NCBI RefSeq assembly: GCF_964275005.1
Contig: NW_027307663.1
Coordinates: 186,001-250,000 of the forward strand
Origin: Diadema setosum
Taxonomy: Eukaryota; Echinodermata; Echinoidea; Diadematoida; Diadematidae
Length of the DNA stretch: 64,000 nt
Reading direction: 5' to 3'
Position 1 is the first letter of the stretch. Each line of letters opens with the position of its first letter. Below the pieces are notes generated by a model. The model was not told where the DNA came from. It searched no databases and saw nothing but the letters and a program-made list of their open reading frames with translations. A program made the position numbers and the translations under genes. Positions 54,376 to 64,000 of the stretch are shown in pieces.

Positions 54376-56699
54376 GTTGAAAAGAGTTCTTCCACCGTTG
54401 TGTGTTTCATTCCCAATTAGATGTCTTCTAATCAGATAATAACTCTCACACCATTCTTTGTAAAACAGAGGATTCTTTTTGAAAACGATATTTTGGTTGT
54501 GGCATAAAACATTCTTTTCTACAGAGGTCTTCTTTCCCAATAACCCTTTGTCCATCAATGACCAGGCGCACATCATTGTAATATAAAACGGAGACATGTT
54601 TTTACCGAAAATAGATGTAAGATTTTACTGCTGGAAGTCGCTATTCAATAACACATCTAAACCTCCAAAACGTTTGAACCAATAATGAGCAAGGGTTTCC
54701 ACATGTCGTATTATCAACCGTCCTCCTATCCACCTTAACCTAAAACTTAACTCCAGCTTTTCCACATCCACCATTTTGATCCACTATTTGAATAATCTTA
54801 GATGACATCACCTGCACGCCTTCTTACTTTGTTCTTTTGTTTCTTTTCTGTGCCATTAAAATCTGTGAAAGTGATCATATCTAACCCCATAATCATAAAA
54901 GGAAATGATTCAAAAGCAAATGCACTAGTTGACTAACTACCAGAATTTTCAATAATATCACTCTCCAAAAGAGAGTCAAGCTTCTTTTCTTGCAGTTATC
55001 TTGGGGGCGTTGCATTTTCCAGCTTATTCTGCCAGTTTGCTTTACATGGGATCTTCCCACTTCGTGAAATAAAAACCCCAAGGTATCGTATCTTCTTTCT
55101 GTCCATGTTAGTCATACACCTGACAGATTCTATCGATTTTCTCTCTGACCAACCCATAACAAAAGTTTTTTTTTTTTATTTATTTATTTTCGGTCCTGCC
55201 ACTTTTCCGGCCAAACTTGATGCACATCTAATTCTTTTAAAATAGCTTTTAGGAACGTTAGACCTCGAACAAAAAAAGAAAGGTCGTTCGTTTGTGTGAT
55301 TTATTTTCATCGTTCATCGGCATAATGTAATAACTTCAACTCATACTGACAGTTACAATCCCTAAAACACACTCCTCTTATATCATCGTGTTTACTCGTT
55401 GTCACAGAATTTGCCCGATTTCCATCCTTTTATATGGAAATAAACGGAACAAAGAAATTTTCATAACCTCTGAGAACTGTTGGCAGGCTGTAACTCATAC
55501 AAGACGAAACGGAGGAGACAATGTGCATTCAGTTAACTCAAATATTTTAATTGTCTATAACTGACTATTGGTTTTACAGCAAATTATAAAAAGGGAAAAA
55601 CGAACATAAATTATTCCTGCTCAGTGGCTTTCTGGCTCTTAGGACTTTATTATGTTTAACTCAAATTGGATTCATTTCACCTCGAATGGCTGTCACGGGT
55701 GTACGTTGCGTGACGATGGCTTATGACGACGATGTATGACGATGACAATGCAGGTCGATGACGATGTCGGTCGACGACGGGGCCCCGTTACGCTGGTGCT
55801 GGTATGGACTGTCGCGTGGTCTGTCGTAGCAACTCTTCGCGATTCCCGTTCGCGTGGTCGCTCTCCCGACGGACGTCTTCGCGATGTCTCCTCAGCATCC
55901 AGGAACGAAGTTCAGTCGACAGTCTATGCTCCCTTACTGCCTCGGAGCTGGTCGACAGTCAACGACTTTTATGTGCCTGCCTCTTGCAGTACCAGTGGGT
56001 CCTTGACCCTTCGGGAAACCCGGAAACCCTTCAAATATTAAAATAATCACATTACTTCAAGCCAGAGCACTGAAGCACATTCATGTTACATTCACATCCT
56101 GATTGACGTTCGAATTACCTCATTATACAAATATATTCAGGCTCATGCAACTACACATAACAACCCTTATATATTCTATATCACATATTAATTGAAGTAT
56201 TTAACAATAACCATTATATCTATACATCACATATTAACTGAAACCTTTATCACAATCCACTCTCAATTCGGATATCCATTACACAAACGAATTATGCCAA
56301 TTACATACATAAACATTTCAGATATATCATAAGATATGCTAAATCTTATGAGGGAGAGCAACACGAAGGTGGTATAAATTGTGTAATTTGACTCCAATTC
56401 GCTGACATTTACTGTCTCTTGTGAACACTTGACTACAGTTATCATGGGATAACACAACAAGGATCTACTTGGGAGTCATGTACACCAGTTTGTGTGTTTA
56501 TAGTACCTGAATTTGTGATGCTGAAATCTGAACTGTGAGTATATCTCTGGTAGCCCGAGGATAGCTCAGTCCCAAACACTTTTTTTCTGTGTACCTCTGG
56601 ACTTGACTGTGAAACTGGTTGCTTTGCCTACGTGTTATACATTGTTAGCCTGCACACGACATCGGGTCAATAGCCTAAGTAGCCCTTTGTTTGCAGTTT
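54376..56699. other. no gene supported; a GACGAT-rich stretch at 55710-55790
   Basis: GATGAC/GACGAT triplet-like repeats at 55710-55790 and a GC-rich patch to 56000 hold two overlapping open frames with no recognisable domain. These could be part of an older inserted element. TGTCACGGGTGTACG at about 55692 resembles an LTR start but has no partner. Confidence 0.45.
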
Positions 56700-56811
56700 G
56701 TCACTAAACAGGTAATCCCCATTCACTCTGAGTTTTAGCCTGGAGCTGGGCTAGGTCGCTAAACTCCAAACAAAATAGACTTTTCTGGACTGCTTACGGA
56801 GACCACTGAAA

Positions 56812-57525
56812 ATGACTGCCAGGTCGAACAAAAAGCTGATCAGGGAATTACTTGAGGATGACGAGTTCCTGAATGCTGTTGCTGGCTTGGTGTCAAATGC
56901 TATTGATACCAGACTAGCTGAATTGAGGTCAAACATTGAAAAACAAGATGGCGTCATTCATGACATCCAGTGCGAGCTCGATGCTGCCCAACAGCAGGTA
57001 AAAAAGCTTGAGACTCAACTGCAGTCCAGCACTAACAACACCAGGAAACTCTCCTTTGATCTCAACAAGCAGGAGCAGTACTCCCGTCGGAACTGCGTGA
57101 GGGTCTATGGAATCAAGGAGAGCCCGCACGAAGACACTGACTCCCTAGTGTGTCAGATGGCGAGGGAAAAACTCAATGTTGATCTCCAACCACATCACAT
57201 AGATCGCAGCCACCGGATCGGAAAGCAGAGGAATCCCAAGGACTCGGGTGGACCCGCTCCTCCACGGCCTGTCATCGTGAAGCTCACGAGCTACAGGTAT
57301 CGTCAGATGCTGATCACAAAAATGAAGTCGCTGAAGAATACCGGCATGGGAATACAGGAAGACCTCACCGAGTACAACAGCAAACTCCTGAAGGCGGCAC
57401 AGCAACATGTGAAAGTTCAGGCTGCATGGTCTGTGGATGGACGCATCTTCGTCATACTGCATGGGAATGGCCAGAAAACAAGGAAGAAAATCATCAACTG
57501 CACTGAAGACTTAAGCTACCTATAA
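56812..57525 (+). CDS. LINE ORF1 protein (coiled coil plus RRM-like, transposase_22-type)
   Basis: An intact 237-residue frame from an ATG at 56812. An acidic/basic start (MTARSNKKLIRELL) leads into a coiled coil (about residues 25-85, heptads in NIEKQDGVIHDIQ...VKKLETQLQ), then the RNA-binding fold with QEQYSRRNCVRVYGI, VDLQPHHIDRSHRIG and RPVIVKLTSYRYRQMLI, and a C-terminal domain ending KKIINCTEDLSYL. L1/L2-type ORF1 proteins trimerise, coat element RNA and act as nucleic-acid chaperones. Base composition is near 50% GC, unlike the very AT-rich ORF2 that follows. Confidence 0.88.
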   Translation: MTARSNKKLIRELLEDDEFLNAVAGLVSNAIDTRLAELRSNIEKQDGVIHDIQCELDAAQQQVKKLETQLQSSTNNTRKLSFDLNKQEQYSRRNCVRVYGIKESPHEDTDSLVCQMAREKLNVDLQPHHIDRSHRIGKQRNPKDSGGPAPPRPVIVKLTSYRYRQMLITKMKSLKNTGMGIQEDLTEYNSKLLKAAQQHVKVQAAWSVDGRIFVILHGNGQKTRKKIINCTEDLSYL

Positions 57526-57975
57526 CTTACCTGCTATACTTACCTGTCTCTTGAACTGAAGACCAGTCAGCCTGTTGAAACTGAACACACATGATGTATA
57601 TCTACACAAGATAAAAGCTCTTTTATAATAACATATAGGTATTACTTTTGAAAATTTAAATGGATATGGATTACAGAGTTAATAATTTCAAAATGTGTAC
57701 TGACTCCAACATCTCTCTTTGCACGTTTCACTCGCTCTCCTGTTTTTTTTTCTGTAAGATTTCTTTTGTATGATTTCCCTTTTTTATGTGTGTGTTTTCT
57801 TCCATGTTTGTTCACGTTGAGGATGGTGGATGTGTTGTTTGTGTTATGATTCTTGAATCGGTATATAACGTAAAGTGTATCAATACTATGCTTTTTCAGC
57901 TTATTGCCAGAACAACAATGCTGTCGTATGTTTATTTCCGCTCATTGGAGATATACCAACTCAATCTTGTGCGAC

Positions 57976-60949
57976 ATGAATAATCCATTCACTAGCATCG
58001 ATCCTGATTTTCACTTGTTTAATACCCACAGTTCATTTAATTGTTTTACCTCTGATGAATTTAATGTGCAGTGCAAATATATCTCAGAACTTAGTATGAT
58101 TCATTTTAATGCCCGTAGTCTCCTGAAGAATTTTAAAGATATATCCATATTTTTGTCCTCACTGAAGCACTCTTTTAGTATAATTGCAATATCAGAAACG
58201 TGGATATGTAAAGACCCTGTGATTCCATTTAATTTACCCGGTTATACTTTCATTCATTCAGGTAGAGTTTTTGGTCGTGGAGGAGGTGTTGGTCTCTTTA
58301 TAAAGAATGATTTTTTTTTTTTCATATTCGATCAGATATTTTGCTTTCAAGTGAAATTGATAAAGGTATTTGTGAGTATTTGTTTATTGATTTTGTACAT
58401 GATAACTCCAAGTACACTGTTGGTGTCATTTATAGAAAACCGGACTCAAATGTTGACAATTTCATAGAATTCTATTCTGAAGCCCTATGTACTGTAACGA
58501 AGGAACATAGAAATATATTTATAACAGGTGATTTTAACGTAGACCTCCTTAAATATTTAGAAAATCAAGGTGCTTATAAGTTTTTAATTGCTAATTTTTC
58601 ATTTGGGTTTGAACCCCTTATAAAGAGTGCAACTCGCGTTACTTTAAACAGTGCAACTCTTTTGGATAATTTTTTTCACAAATGTTTTGAATTGTCAATT
58701 ATGTTGTGGTACATTTAGTAATGATATTACAGACCATTTACCTATATTTCTAATGTTGAATAAGATAAGGAAAAACAAAAACATTAATCAGAATTATTCC
58801 CGTGAAATAACAGATGAAGGAATTTGTTTATTGAATGAGAAACTGATTAGTGCAGATTGGTCAGCAGTATATGATACTTCCAATGCAACTGCAGCATATG
58901 ATATATTCATTGCGAAATTGAATTTTTTATATGATGCTATATTTCCCTTAATGAAAGTAAAAAAGAAAAAGATTCGCAAACCGTGGATAACTCCTTTTCA
59001 TCTTCGGTGTATAAATAAGAAGCATAAATTATATAAGAAATTTTTATGTAATAGATCTTTGACAAATGAAAAGAAATATAAAGACTATAGGAATAAAGTA
59101 AATAATTTATTACGACACGCCAAGAAAAAATTTTATTGTAGTAAATTAAATGAAAATAGAAATAATGTGAATAAAACTTGGTCTGTTATAAATTCACTGC
59201 TTAATAAATCACCAAATGAAATGCCTACATTTTTTCTAAGAAATGACGAAAAAATAACAGGTTCTCAAATGATTGCAAACAATTTTAAATCATATTTCAC
59301 AAATATTTGTAATGAAACATTATTATCTTTATCAAAACCTAGTTCTGATATGCATTTTAAAGATTATCTCCAATGTGATTTTTTTCCATTCTTTATTTTT
59401 TAACCCTACCACAGGGAGTGAACTCTTGGAAATTTGTAATGCTTTAAAAACAACGTATTCTTGTGGTTTTGACAATCTAAGTTGTAATATTTTGAAACAA
59501 ATAATATTTTCCATTGTTAAACCTCTTGTTTATATATTTAATTTGTCTTTAAGTTGTGGTGATGTCCCAACAAAATTGAAAATTGCAAAAATTATTCCAA
59601 TATACAAGAAAGATGACCCGCATTTATTACAAAACTATAGACCTATATCAGTTCTCCCTGTCATATCAAAACTACTTGAAAAGTGTATATATAACCGTCT
59701 GTATTCTTTTCTAATAAAATTTGATATACTTTCTAATTGTCAATATGGCTTCAGACGAAATAATTCAACCACTCATGCTGTTATAGATTTACAAGGTAAG
59801 ATTATTTCTGCTCTAACCCTTAACAAATATGCTATTGGAATATTTATGGATTTGTCAAAAGCTTTTGATGTTGTTGATCATACTATTCTTTTATGCAAGT
59901 TAGAACATTATGGGGTACGTGGGACACCTTTACTCTGGTTTAAAAATTATTTGTCTGATAGATTTCAATATACATCATTTAAGAATTGTTCCTCAAATTA
60001 TTCATTAATAACCCGTGGTGTTCCGCAAGGTTCTATTTTAGGTCCTTTATTGTTTTTGATTTATATTGATGATATTGTTCAAAGTTCTACTATGTTTAAG
60101 TATGTGATGTATGCTGATGATACTACTTTGTTTTACACTCATCCAACTTCGATTGATATTGAGATTAAAGTTAATCAGGAGTTAGATAAAGTTAGTAATT
60201 GGTTTAAAGTAAATAAATTAATTGTTAATCTTGTTAAGACAAATTATGTTATATTTCACCGTACTGTTTGTGATGATAATTATATTTTTGATGATGTGAT
60301 ATGTTCTATTAATTCTGTTCCTCTAAAGAAAGTTGATTCGGTAAATTTTCTTGGTGTTTATATTCAGAGTAATATGCATTGGGATGTACATATAACGAAT
60401 GTAGCAAATAAGGTATCTAAATGTGTAGGTATATTATATAGATTGAAAAATATTCTTCCAGAGTTTGCACTTTTTTTGCTGTATAATACATTTATGCTTC
60501 CGTATCTTAATTATTGTGTACCTGTATGGGGCAAATATAATAAAACCAAGATAGAAGTTTTACATAAATTGCAGAAAAAAGCATTACGAATATGCTCTGG
60601 TAGTCATTATCTTGCTCATTCGGCTCCTCTTTTTCGTAAATTTAATACTTTGAATATATTTGATTTGTATACTTATAATACCGCTGTGTTGGGATTTTAT
60701 TATTTCAAAGATATGTTACCTCATAATATTTCATGTATGTTTTCAACTAATAATGAAATTCATAAATACAATACACGAAATTGCAATAGATTTCATATGT
60801 GGGTAGTAAAAACAAATCTGGTTTCAAACTCCGTACGTCACCAATTTCCGTTAATCTGGTATTCAATTCCTAGAGATATTTGTTCACGCAATAGCCTGTC
60901 TTCATTTAAGAAATTTTTGAAAATATACCTTCTAGCAAATCACACATAG
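57976..60949 (+). CDS. LINE ORF2: AP-endonuclease and reverse transcriptase (three frameshifts at T-runs)
   Basis: The start is the ATG at 57976 (MNNPFTSIDPDF). The endonuclease has SMIHFNARSLLKNF, ISETWI, GGGVGLFIK, GVIYRKP, TGDFNVDLLKY and ITDHLPIF. The reverse transcriptase has QNYRPISVLPVISKLLEK, FMDLSKAFDVVDH (catalytic Asp), TRGVPQGSILGPLLF and VMYADDTTLFY. The end is FPLIWYSIPRDIC. Three breaks are needed: in the T13 run at about 58311, in a T7 run at about 58670, and in T-rich sequence at about 59380-59400. All are homopolymer length changes with no other damage. Codons are strongly A/T-ended. Each may be a real slip or a sequencing indel. Confidence 0.9.
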
Positions 60950-61254
60950 TCATAGTCAATTTATCATATCATTTGTCTTATGTTTTTGTTTTGTTTTGTT
61001 ATGTTATGTTTTGTTGTATTTGTTGGTTTTCTGTCCATGTCTACACTTTGTACCTTAAAAATCAATTATTTTGTGCATAATCGTAAGGGAACTTACTTCA
61101 CAAGGCCTTTTGGCTTTTCTCAAGTTCTCTTTTTTCATTTTCACTGTTATATGTAAATGATTGATTATCCTTTTCTGTATTGTAAAATCCAATACTGTTG
61201 TATTGTTTTATCCGAAAATGAGATGAATAAACGAATTGAATTGAAAAAGAATTA

Positions 61255-61573
61255 ATGCACTTACCACTATCTGTGGGTATCTCTAGTTAATACTGACTGG
61301 GGTGGCGGCCCCTGTCACCGTTACCGAGTGGCCATTCACATACGCTGTGTCACGGAGACAGCTCCACAGCGTGATGTCCCCTTCACGGCCTGATGTCATA
61401 CTGCCGCTCCTTGCCACACATAGCACTACCGTGGCTCTACCGAGAGCGGTCTGGAATTTCTTCTATTGAAATACTAAACAATTTGCATCAATTTGCATGC
61501 TTAAGTGCTTATTTACAAATTCTATGCAAATTGACCTCAGTGGAGGAGAGCGTCTGTCACTCCACTCGTGACA
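61255..61573 (-). repeat. candidate 3' LTR of the Gypsy fossil
   Basis: On the minus strand it would start TGTCACGAGTGGAGTGACAG just after a purine tract (AAATGGGGGG at about 61576-61585) and end in CA next to the LINE tail. The other LTR is outside the window, so this rests only on the purine tract and the TG...CA ends. Confidence 0.35.
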
Positions 61574-62337
61574 AATAACCCCCCATTTAAGATGACAGTC
61601 GCTCTGAAACAATAGCCTCGTCTCTCTAATAAAAATCAAATGTCTGTAGCAGGTAAGTACTTTCTCACCATTACTCTTCTAAATCAAAAGCATTATACTC
61701 CTGATAACAATTCACTGCTTCATAACTTCACTTGTCATGATACATGACAGACTACTGTTCCAAATATCGGCTGCTGTCCATGGAGACAGTTTATAAGTGT
61801 ATTCTATCAAACCAACAAACTCCACAGTATACTATACAATCTGATCTACTCAATCAATTGGATAACATATAAACTTCATCATAATTATCTCTTTTAACGC
61901 TCTTGCATTATTATACCAGCCACAGTTCAATAATAAAATTACCTTTTTTGCACCGCACAATACAAAATTGACACTTTCGGCACAATTTCAACAGACTCCT
62001 CTCGTTGGCCAGTATAACATTGGAGAATATTATGATACCTGTGATAATCGCATATTATGTGCATTAGCTGTTGCTACAAAATCAAATGTAATGTGCAAAA
62101 CCTTCTTATGCACGGTATTTACCGGGGTGTCTGATTCAGAGCAGTCAAATAATTTAAGAGATGTATGAGTCAACTGCCTATCTTACCTCATACTCAGCGT
62201 ACATAATGTGTGTAGTACTATAGCTTTCCACTATACCTCCTAGCATACAATGTATATAACGATAAATTCATTGCAAAATTACATTCTGAGTAACCCACAT
62301 ATAATAGAGATAACATGGGCTGTTTACACCTCTATTT
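61574..62337. other. non-coding interior of the Gypsy fossil
   Basis: Between the RNase H region and the purine tract I see no frame longer than about 65 codons and no recognisable domain. Confidence 0.5.
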
Positions 62338-63979
62338 CTACTCAGTAGGGCATCTGCTGAGGTAATCAGCCCCAACATTCTCTGAGCCTTTGATTACCTG
62401 TACACGATACTGGTATGCCTGCAGTGCAAGCGCCCAGCGCATGACTCTTGGGTTTTGCATTCGCGCGTGTGTTAAATGAGCAAGCGGGTAGTGGTCAGTT
62501 TGCAGCTGGAATGCTCGGCCATACAAAAAGTACGAGAACTTTCTGACCGCCCACGCAAGAGCTAGACACTCGCGCTCAGCGATTGGGTACACGCGCTCGC
62601 GTTTTAGCAGTTTTCGAGAAGCGTTTCGTGAAGAAGTATTCGATGGCGTGCTCGATGATGTCGGCCCGTCCTGAGACATCGGTCATGACATCCGCGAACT
62701 CCAGCAAGAGGGATTTTACCTCCTTCATCTTCTCCTCGTCTAGCTCGTCGCCGCACTTCACGTCATGCACGCTTTCCGACGCTTCGAGGCAGGGAAATGA
62801 GAGGGGCACCGATCCGTCATCATCTACCTGGTCGTCCACGACACTGACGTAGTTCGCCTCCAGTTGTCCCTGGTCTTCGCTCTCGACATTGTTGACTTTC
62901 ACTTCTTCTCTCCCAATGTACCGTTTCATGAGATTGGCGTGGTAGGTCCTTTCCTTGCCGTTCACTAGCAGTCGGTAATCGTCTCTGGCGATTCGCTGCA
63001 CGACTTCGAATGGACCTCGCCATTGCATTTGCAGCTTATTCCTCGTCGTCGGTAACAGGAGTAGCACTTTGTCGCCGCACTCGAAGCGTCTCTCCTTCGT
63101 CTTCACGTCGAAGTGTTTCTTGTACTTCCTTGATGCTTTGGACAGCTCCTCTTTGGCGAGTTCACACGTCTGTTCGAGTCGGTTTTGGAGATCGATGACG
63201 TACTGGTACGTAGTCTTCGTTTCCTCCTCGGGGATCTCCTTGGTCCACAGTTCTTTTAGTACAGTCATGGGTCCTCTCACCACTCGGCCGTACATGAGTT
63301 CGAAAGGAGAAAAGCCAAGGCTTTCGTGAGGCACTTCTCGATATGCAAAGAGAAGAGCTGGCAGGAAGCGGTCCCAGTCGCTAGGTCGCTCCTGGCACAT
63401 TCTCCTCAGCATCTGCTTCAGAGTGCCGTTGAATCTCTCGCAGGCGCCGTTCGCCATCGGGTGGTATGGTGTCGTGTGAAATTGCTTCACTCCCAGGAGT
63501 TGAGCTGCCTCTTTCATCACACCTGAAACGAATTGAGTGCCGTTATCAGAGAGTATCTCATTAGGAATACCTAACCTCGAGAATACTTCAACTAACGCCT
63601 CTGCTACCCGTTCAGCTTCGATTCGTGGTAGCGCTACTGCCTCTGGGTATCTAGTTGCAAGATCGATTATCGTCAGGATATATCGATTCCCTCTTTCAGT
63701 GATCGGTTCAAGTGGTCCGATCAAATCGACCGCCACTCTACGGAAACATGTATCAATCAACGGGGGGATGGTCAGGGGTACTTTCCCTATCTTACCCTTT
63801 GGCGTAGTGCGTTGACATAAATCGCATGATGCACAGTAACGCTTGACATCGGCTTGAATCCCTGGCCAATAGAAGTGGGCGAGAATCCGGTCAGCCGTCT
63901 TCTTCGTCTGCAGGTGACCTGCTAGAGGGGAGTCGTGAGCTAGTCGGAGTACTTCACTGCGATACGGCTGGGGCACCAC
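62338..63979 (-). pseudogene. Gypsy pol remnant: integrase and RNase H regions
   Basis: Fossil pol. The integrase region (about 62960-63970) has an HHCC zinc finger (HDSPLAGHL with CASCDLCQR), the DDE-type core (AVDLIGPL, DNGTQFVSG, ACERFNGTL) and a basic C-terminal domain (WRGPFEVVQRIARDDYRL). The RNase H region (about 62340-62600) shows YPIAERECLALAWAVRKF, FQLQTDHYPL and GADYLSRCP. The domain order is integrase then RNase H. The pol is not whole. It lies antisense to, and next to, the LINE that ends at 61250. Confidence 0.88.
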
Positions 63980-64000
63980 TAGCTGCGTGAATGTCTTTCC

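Larger units (their letters stand above)
56700..61250 (+). mobile_element. nearly full-length two-ORF LINE (CR1/L2-like), (TTGAA)n tail
   Basis: ORF1 (56812-57525) and ORF2 (57976-60949) are separated by a 450-bp T-rich spacer, followed by a 300-bp 3' UTR ending GATGAATAAACGAATTGAAT. The 5' UTR start is not sharply defined (about 56470-56750). ORF2 has only three frameshifts, all in T-runs, so the element is young. Truncated 3' ends with the same kind of tail lie at 25.3, 42.3 and 54.0 kb. Confidence 0.88.
61255..64000 (-). mobile_element. Ty3/Gypsy LTR retrotransposon fossil, Gmr1-like, broken; runs off the window
   Basis: A minus-strand LTR element copy with its 5' part beyond base 64000. 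Visible parts from 5' to 3' are an integrase region, then RNase H, then about 760 bp of non-coding sequence and a candidate 3' LTR. Integrase ahead of RNase H is the order of the deuterostome Gmr1-like Ty3/Gypsy group rather than of ordinary Gypsy. It is broken, with about two breaks visible by eye. Coding similarity is well kept, so the insertion is probably not old. Confidence 0.82.

Noticed and set aside
55692-55710. TGTCACGGG as the start of another LTR
   Set aside because: No purine tract before it, no partner copy and no matching end in the window.
55736-56046. Two overlapping open frames in a GC-rich, GACGAT-rich patch
   Set aside because: No recognisable domain, overlapping alternatives in two frames, and composition driven by triplet-like repeats.

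Overview
The window is repeat-dense eukaryotic DNA, probably from a marine deuterostome invertebrate and most likely an echinoderm. I see no host protein-coding gene, no rRNA and no complete tRNA. The organism call is inference. It rests on a LINE carrying a viral-type 2A peptide (known from sea urchin LINEs), a Ty3/Gypsy relic with integrase ahead of RNase H (the deuterostome Gmr1-like order), a P-element/THAP9-like transposase with introns, foldback elements resembling sea urchin TU transposons, and abundant MITEs and GT/CA microsatellites.

Layout. 0-1.6 kb: 3' half of a CR1/jockey-type LINE (+). 2.94-19.1 kb: a probable P-type DNA transposon. Two diverged ~110-bp modules lie in opposite orientation at its edges and bracket a minus-strand, three-exon THAP/P-element transposase (exons 18816-18916, 12843-13108, 9503-11805). 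It is stuffed with later insertions: a foldback MITE, two nested hAT-type MITEs, a 2.97-kb foldback element with 15-bp arrays, and a 2A-bearing LINE in intron 1. 19.2-24.0 kb: more MITEs, again nested, an AT-rich dyad array and a TA-flanked element hosting a TTAA-flanked MITE. 24-29.7 kb: LINE tails, dispersed repeats and a dense ACGT minisatellite. 29.77-33.65 kb: a 3.9-kb foldback element of inverted arrays of ~159-bp units. 33.7-38.7 kb: small palindromes and LINE remnants. 38.68-41.20 kb: an unclassified TIR element with a conserved 13-mer repeated at about 190-bp spacing. 41.2-47.9 kb: mostly featureless DNA with dispersed repeats. 47.9-52.1 kb: two decayed minus-strand LINEs back to back. 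52.2-56.7 kb: a tRNA-like SINE fragment, a palindrome and a LINE tail. 56.7-61.25 kb: a nearly full-length two-ORF LINE. 61.3-64 kb: a broken Gmr1-like Ty3/Gypsy fossil (-) running off the window.

The strongest evidence is exact: many insertions keep matching target-site duplications (GGAGCTTT, GCGAGTAC, GAAAACAC, GGGCTGCC, AAGATG, TTAA, TTAT), so the order of insertion can be read. The elements work together only as a stratigraphy; there is no operon or pathway. The P-type transposase is the one gene with clear biochemical capacity, and it carries three apparent frameshifts while keeping its catalytic acidic residues.
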